Assembly: GCA_050633825.1 (NCBI GenBank)
Contig: JBOEHG010000040.1
Coordinates: 1-64,000, forward strand
Direction: 5' to 3'
DNA from: CANLBN01 sp050633825
Lineage (GTDB): Bacteria > Pseudomonadota > Gammaproteobacteria > Pseudomonadales > Cellvibrionaceae
DNA: 64,000 nucleotides
A program made the position numbers and the translations under genes. How positions within the stretch are numbered: the first letter of the stretch is position 1; the number at the start of each line of letters is the position of its first letter. The notes under the pieces are model-generated. The model worked only from the letters and a program-made list of their open reading frames with translations, was not told the DNA's origin and searched no databases. Shown one piece after another: positions 62,130 to 64,000 of the stretch.

Positions 62130-62882
62130 CTACTGTGCCTGCCGGCTTCTTCTTTTTTGATCAATCTGCCTTAAACGGCTTATGGCCATATTTAAACTCA
62201 CCTTCATACGTTCAATAGAATTAGCAACTGTACCAATTTCATCCCGTCTGGAAGTATCAATCTCTGCAGTGAAAATTCCTCTGCTAATTTGATTCGCTGC
62301 TTCGCTGAGTTCAGAAATAGGCCGCCTCAGTATATTTGTCATTACAATCCATAGAACGATAAAAATAATAACATCCAGCAATAATAATGCGACAAACAAA
62401 CCAATAATAGAAGATTTCAAATCTGATGATTTAAAGCGGTCACTGATATAAACAATAGCTTTACCAATAGGTTCATTTTGATTTCTGATAATGACCTCTT
62501 TCCTAATCTCATTCTTATCAAGAGGACTATAGCCTTTACTGTCAACTACATCCCAATCACTACTGCGTTGACGGCCCACAATAAGATCGGATTCATTGCT
62601 ATCAAATATCAAAATGGCAGAAATGTCTCGTGTTAGCATTTCTGCCTCAACTGTATCTGCTGCAAGCTCAGTATCGAGATCCCACAAAGGTATTCTCAAG
62701 TTATTCTCAAGCTTTTTTACAGTTACTCTGGCAAGCTCATGAATTTCAGCATTAAGAGAGGCTTTTTGATTCGATATTTCATAGGCAGCATAAACGCCTA
62801 ACACCATGGTAATCACAAAAACGGTAATAAATATGATTTTTGTTTGAACAGAAAACAGAAAATGTATTTTTTTATCAGACAT
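62130..62882 (-). CDS. HAMP-domain membrane receptor without output domain (second module)
   Basis: 250 aa from ATG 62882 (GAGG about 10 bases upstream; aligns with the start of its paralogue). Membrane segment 1 (about 15-35), periplasmic region with LENNLRIPLWDLDTELAADTVEAE and ISAILIFDSNESD, membrane segment 2 (about 165-188), HAMP (RRPISELSEAANQISRGIFTAEI, RRDEIGTVANSIERMK), basic tail (DQKRRSRQAQ). Same layout as 20906-21664. No catalytic or methyl-accepting output. It precedes the binding-protein gene and follows the porin gene. Confidence 0.82.
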   Translation of the reverse strand: MSDKKIHFLFSVQTKIIFITVFVITMVLGVYAAYEISNQKASLNAEIHELARVTVKKLENNLRIPLWDLDTELAADTVEAEMLTRDISAILIFDSNESDLIVGRQRSSDWDVVDSKGYSPLDKNEIRKEVIIRNQNEPIGKAIVYISDRFKSSDLKSSIIGLFVALLLLDVIIFIVLWIVMTNILRRPISELSEAANQISRGIFTAEIDTSRRDEIGTVANSIERMKVSLNMAISRLRQIDQKRRSRQAQ

Positions 62883-63200
62883 AACCACAAACCTCATACG
62901 ACAGATAAAGTAACAGCATATTATTCAGTGGATTTCAGGTCTTGCATGGTTGACACAACGTAGAAACCAATATGCATTTTTATATTATTGTTTTTCAAAA
63001 GGGAAAAATCAGCATCATCTAGCGCTAAAAACTCCGATGAAAGCCAGTATTGAGTAATTAAAGGCGACAATCTTGCAAAAAAGTATGCATGAATTGCTAA
63101 AAAGTCTTACTTAAGGAAGACTGAGGAAAGTATAAAGCGGCAATATACCTTACCAAGGTTCTGGTAAGGTATAAGAGTATAGAAAATTATTTTTTAATAT
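62883..63200. other. Intergenic region downstream of porin gene
   Basis: About 320 bp without a gene. It holds the porin 3' hairpin (63144-63173) and presumably the promoter of the HAMP/binding-protein unit; nothing else recognised. Confidence 0.5.
63144..63173 (-). terminator. Stem-loop after porin gene, likely terminator
   Basis: Perfect 12-bp arms (TATACCTTACCA with TGGTAAGGTATA) and loop AGGTTC, 28 bases after the porin stop. The following minus-strand sequence is only weakly T-rich (TTGCCGCTTT). Confidence 0.6.
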
Positions 63201-64000
63201 CTAGAAGCTATACTTGGCTGCGAATTGGTAACGTGTATTGTCACCGCTATCACCACTGAAATCTTCGCGATCCAGATTACTGACTTCAAACATATACGTT
63301 ACATTTTTGCTTGCATTGTAAATGTAGTTAACGTGAACTGTCTGAATAGTCTCTGCATCTGCTGAAGTAAGTGTTGAACCTGCTGCTCCAGCAAACTCAT
63401 CATCAAACTCAACATTGCCATAGGTGATATTAAACTGACCGTTAGCGACCTTATGAGAAAATGTCAGGTTATAACCAAAATAATCCAGAGTTTCAAGCTT
63501 ATCATTAACCGTAATAAAAGTAGGATTAGCCCATCCAAACAAGCCGTAACGACCAGCATTCGAAATAACAGCAGCACTTATAGTGGAACTATCGCCCAAC
63601 TTAAAGTTACCGCCAGCACTTGCACCAAAATAACTCTCAGATTCACCATCTGCAGCACCACCACTGACTTCTGTAGATTGAACCACACCAGAAACATAGA
63701 AGTATGCATTATCAAAGGCACGAGCATAACGCGCAACAAAATCAGGTAAAGATTCTTCACCTGATGACCCTGCATCACCGCGCAAAAAGACTTGCGGGTT
63801 TTCAATAGCAAGATCAAGGTTACCAAGATTAACTCTTAATAAAGCCTGACGTACAAAAGCAATACCTGCCGAACCGGTAAAATCAACGGTAGTAGGGTAC
63901 GAGCCAAAATCTCTATCCATGAACGTTGACCAAGTTTGACCTGCCGTTATATTCTTATATGTGCCTACGGCATGGCGCAGACGGAAACCACGAGAATTAC
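63201..64000 (-). CDS. DcaP-like outer-membrane porin (partial, N-terminus outside window)
   Basis: C-terminal 266 residues read through to the right edge. Blocks: NITAGQTWSTFMDRDFGSYPTTVDFTGSAGIAFVRQALLRV, alternating beta strands with Gly-Asp/Asn turns, and a terminal aromatic (FAAKYSF), as in trimeric gram-negative porins. The GQTWSTFMD to VDFTGSAG-VRQ pattern is that of the DcaP family, which takes up carboxylic acids and small molecules. The reading frame continues upstream of an internal ATG at 63920. Confidence 0.85.
   Translation of the reverse strand, partial: NSRGFRLRHAVGTYKNITAGQTWSTFMDRDFGSYPTTVDFTGSAGIAFVRQALLRVNLGNLDLAIENPQVFLRGDAGSSGEESLPDFVARYARAFDNAYFYVSGVVQSTEVSGGAADGESESYFGASAGGNFKLGDSSTISAAVISNAGRYGLFGWANPTFITVNDKLETLDYFGYNLTFSHKVANGQFNITYGNVEFDDEFAGAAGSTLTSADAETIQTVHVNYIYNASKNVTYMFEVSNLDREDFSGDSGDNTRYQFAAKYSF

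Noticed and set aside
1..64000. tRNA, rRNA, CRISPR array, insertion sequence or prophage
   Set aside because: I looked for T-loop-like GGTTCGAATCC motifs, repeated spacer patterns, transposase-like reading frames and terminal repeats and found none that convinced me.

Overview
The window reads as about 41% GC chromosomal DNA from a Gram-negative, probably marine, gammaproteobacterium. Support for this comes from outer-membrane proteins (FadL-like, TonB receptor, DcaP-like porin), a TonB/ExbBD system, Fur-type and Zur-type boxes, and SpeA, NadA, Bfr and DksA-type proteins closest to gammaproteobacterial families. The genus cannot be fixed by reading alone. No rRNA, tRNA, CRISPR array, phage or insertion sequence was seen.

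Layout: (1) 1-5.7 kb, minus strand: partial speA, nadA, then a FadL-like channel with an SGNH/GDSL lipoprotein. (2) 5.9-15.6 kb: an iron/heme block. hemP-hmuTUV, bfd and bfr run on the plus strand; a TonB receptor, HemS-type protein, tonB, exbB and exbD run on the minus strand. Two perfect and one good Fur-type boxes flank them. (3) 15.7-20.1 kb: an unknown exported protein, an MptE/DUF115-like protein and a SulP anion transporter. (4) 20.2-32.2 kb: an acidic amino-acid block. It has an amino-acid ABC importer, aspartase, a HAMP-only membrane protein with its own solute-binding protein, an Asp/Glu racemase, a LysR regulator, a degenerate NtrC-type regulator, a DAACS symporter and an orphan binding protein. 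One composite ATGC-rich motif recurs at three promoters here. (5) 32.5-36.8 kb: tandem transglutaminases, a cold-shock/RNA-binding cluster with unlisted small genes, and an eight-repeat Cys-rich exported protein. (6) 36.9-40.1 kb: a truncated MurE-like ligase with tiny genes, and a two-component pair whose kinase lacks membrane segments. (7) 40.6-51.7 kb: a zinc-starvation block. It holds two COG0523 GTPases, DUF1826, Zur, a Cys-poor DksA, HisI and dihydroorotase paralogues, znuABC, a second Fur-family regulator and an M23 endopeptidase, with two identical Zur-type palindromes. (8) 51.9-64 kb: a second amino-acid ABC operon, an EamA transporter, a further binding protein, PutA, an AraC regulator, a second HAMP/binding-protein pair and a partial porin.

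The metabolic theme is capture of scarce metals (iron/heme, zinc) and use of amino acids (aspartate/glutamate, proline) as carbon and nitrogen sources. The least explained features are the duplicated HAMP-only receptor plus binding-protein module, the shared LysR-like motif linking three transcription units, the short MurE-like ligase with a translationally coupled 54-residue protein, and the eight-repeat secreted protein.
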